DNA of 6,399 nt from an uncultured Faecalibacterium sp. (lineage in GTDB: Bacteria > Bacillota > Clostridia > Oscillospirales > Ruminococcaceae), in NCBI GenBank assembly GCA_902463905.1, contig CABQHF010000130.1, positions 1-6,399 on the forward strand, given 5' to 3'. Position 1 is the first letter of the stretch, and each line of letters opens with the position of its first letter. The notes beneath the pieces were generated by a model. The model had not been told where the DNA came from, did not search any database, and saw only the letters and a program-made list of their open reading frames with translations. Made by a program: the position numbers and the translations under genes. Positions 5,310-6,399 of this stretch are shown piece after piece.

Positions 5310-5423
5310 CGACACCGGGAAAAACGTCCTCTTTGAATGGAGTCCTGTTGCGAAAACATGAAAGAAAAGTCGTACTCATCCGATGAAAATTCGCAAAAAC
5401 GGTCAAATTCTGTTTTTGAGAGG

Positions 5424-5453
5424 TGGACATTCCGCAGCCCTTCGTGCTACAAT
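5424..5453 (+). promoter_or_regulatory. Promoter of the purine permease, extended -10
   Basis: TGGACA (5424-5429), an 18-base spacer, and TACAAT (5448-5453) preceded by TGC, giving the extended -10 form TGnTACAAT. Transcription would start near 5460. Upstream, 5310-5420 holds no gene that I can see, only a 7-base inverted repeat TTGCGAA/TTCGCAA (5348-5354 and 5390-5396). Confidence 0.72.
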
Positions 5454-5466
5454 GAAATCTGTTCCT

Positions 5467-5508
5467 CTTCTGCCGACGCAACCGGCAGGAGCAACAAAAG
5501 AACGGAGG
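5467..5508 (+). promoter_or_regulatory. Leader hairpin and ribosome binding site of the purine permease
   Basis: CTTCTGCCG (5467-5475) pairs with CGGCAGGAG (5483-5491) including one G-U pair, loop ACGCAAC. The Shine-Dalgarno GGAGG (5504-5508) is outside the stem, 7 bases before the ATG at 5516, so the start looks accessible. The hairpin may only protect the 5' end of the mRNA. Confidence 0.55.
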
Positions 5509-5515
5509 TTTTTTC

Positions 5516-6399
5516 ATGTTAGAAAATGTCTTTCATCTGAAGGAAAACCACACCGATGTAAAGACCGAGATCATGGCAGGTATCACCACCTTCATGACCA
5601 TGGCCTACATCCTTGCGGTCAACCCCAACATCCTGTCCGCTTCGGGCATGGATTCAGAAGCAGTTCTGATCGCCACCGCACTGGCATCCTTCGTCGGCAC
5701 GGCCCTGATGGCCCTGCTGGCCAACTACCCCTTCGCTCTGGCTCCCGGCATGGGCCTGAACGCTTACTTCTCCTACACGGTCGTCCTGACCATGGGCTAC
5801 AGCTGGCAGCTGGCCCTGATGGCTGTGTTCGTGGAAGGCGTCATCTTCATCGTGCTGTCCCTGACCAATGTGCGTGAGGGCATCTTCAACGCCATTCCCA
5901 TGACCCTGAAGAGCGCTGTCAGCGTGGGCATCGGCCTGTTCGTGGCTTTCGTCGGCCTGCAGAACGCCAAGCTGATCGTGAACAGTGACTCCACCCTTGT
6001 CACCTACCAGCACTTCAAGGGCGAGACCTTCCACAGCGTGGGCGTGGGTGCTATCCTGGCCCTGGTGGGCGTGGCCATCACCGCTATCCTGCTGGTGAAG
6101 CGTGTGAAGGGCGGCATCCTGTATGGCATCCTGATCACCTGGGTGCTGGGCATCCTCTGTGAGCTCACCGGCATCTATGTGCCCAATGCGGACGCGGGCA
6201 TGTACAGCGTGATCCCCACTGCTTTTGTCAGCTTTGACTTCTCGGCCCTGGGCAAGACCTTTGGCCAGGTGTTCAAGACTGATTTCTCCGGTGTCGGCAT
6301 CCTCAACTTCTTTGCCGTCATGTTCTCCTTCCTGTTCGTGGACCTGTTCGATACCCTGGGCACCCTGATCGGTGTGGCATCCAAGGCCGACATGCTGGA
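5516..6399 (+). CDS. AzgA/PbuG-type purine nucleobase permease, 3' end outside window
   Basis: The first 294 residues of a membrane permease of the NCS2 family, AzgA-like branch (about 430-480 residues), which imports adenine, guanine and/or hypoxanthine by proton symport. It opens with KTEIMAGITTFMTMAYILAVNP (about 16-37), the standard first helix of this branch. APGMGLNAYF (76-85) is the substrate-site signature after TM3, and the frame ends in FVDLFDTLGTLIGVASKA (274-291), the second conserved substrate and proton site. Further hydrophobic helices lie near 93-115, 130-150, 177-195 and 200-222. The start is supported by GGAGG 7 bases upstream. It has its own promoter and is separated from mgtE by a strong terminator. 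The frame is open to the last base. Purine type within the branch cannot be told here. Confidence 0.94.
   Translation, partial: MLENVFHLKENHTDVKTEIMAGITTFMTMAYILAVNPNILSASGMDSEAVLIATALASFVGTALMALLANYPFALAPGMGLNAYFSYTVVLTMGYSWQLALMAVFVEGVIFIVLSLTNVREGIFNAIPMTLKSAVSVGIGLFVAFVGLQNAKLIVNSDSTLVTYQHFKGETFHSVGVGAILALVGVAITAILLVKRVKGGILYGILITWVLGILCELTGIYVPNADAGMYSVIPTAFVSFDFSALGKTFGQVFKTDFSGVGILNFFAVMFSFLFVDLFDTLGTLIGVASKADML

Noticed and set aside
5454..5515. Purine riboswitch ahead of the purine permease
   Set aside because: The expected leader is only about 56 bases with a single hairpin; the conserved three-way junction and loop sequences are absent.
5383..5877. 164-codon plus-strand frame overlapping the purine permease start
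   Set aside because: It is out of frame with the conserved permease, is His/Arg/Gly-rich, and covers the promoter and leader.

Overview
The window looks like chromosomal DNA from a GC-rich gut Firmicute, most likely of the Oscillospiraceae/Ruminococcaceae (Faecalibacterium-like). The evidence is GC-rich coding sequence with strong GGAGG-type ribosome binding sites, sigma-A-type promoters, and genes typical of that group: a GPH-family sugar symporter, an SDR-type UxuB, MgtE and an AzgA-type purine permease. The genus is an inference. No RNA gene, insertion sequence or CRISPR array was seen.

Layout. (1) 1-2100, plus strand: the 3' part of a GPH-family transporter, then 19 bases later uxuB (D-mannonate oxidoreductase). 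The pair closes at a strong symmetric terminator and probably imports and oxidises/reduces hexuronates. (2) 2185-2912: a decayed divergent locus. The minus-strand gene is an iron-containing alcohol dehydrogenase reduced to 128 codons by an internal in-frame deletion. Its promoter is intact and of MerR type (-35 and -10 separated by 19 bases, with an inverted repeat between them). On the plus strand lies a short C-terminal gene remnant with one in-frame stop, which resembles the dimerisation helix of a MerR regulator. (3) 2965-3578: a stand-alone gene with a near-consensus promoter, a foldable leader and a terminator. It encodes a small zinc-ribbon, DUF4190-like membrane protein. (4) 3630-5309: mgtE (magnesium transporter/channel) behind a roughly 220-base leader. 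A terminator-like hairpin buries the mgtE Shine-Dalgarno sequence, a competing upstream strand can pair with the same bases (12 bp plus one mismatch), and a possible 31-codon leader peptide runs across that competing strand. (5) 5424-6399: a promoter, a leader hairpin and the 5' part of an AzgA/PbuG-type purine permease that runs off the window.

The most interesting signals are the mgtE leader, which has the layout of an attenuator but does not match the M-box magnesium riboswitch as I know it, and the decayed alcohol dehydrogenase locus with its preserved MerR-type promoter.
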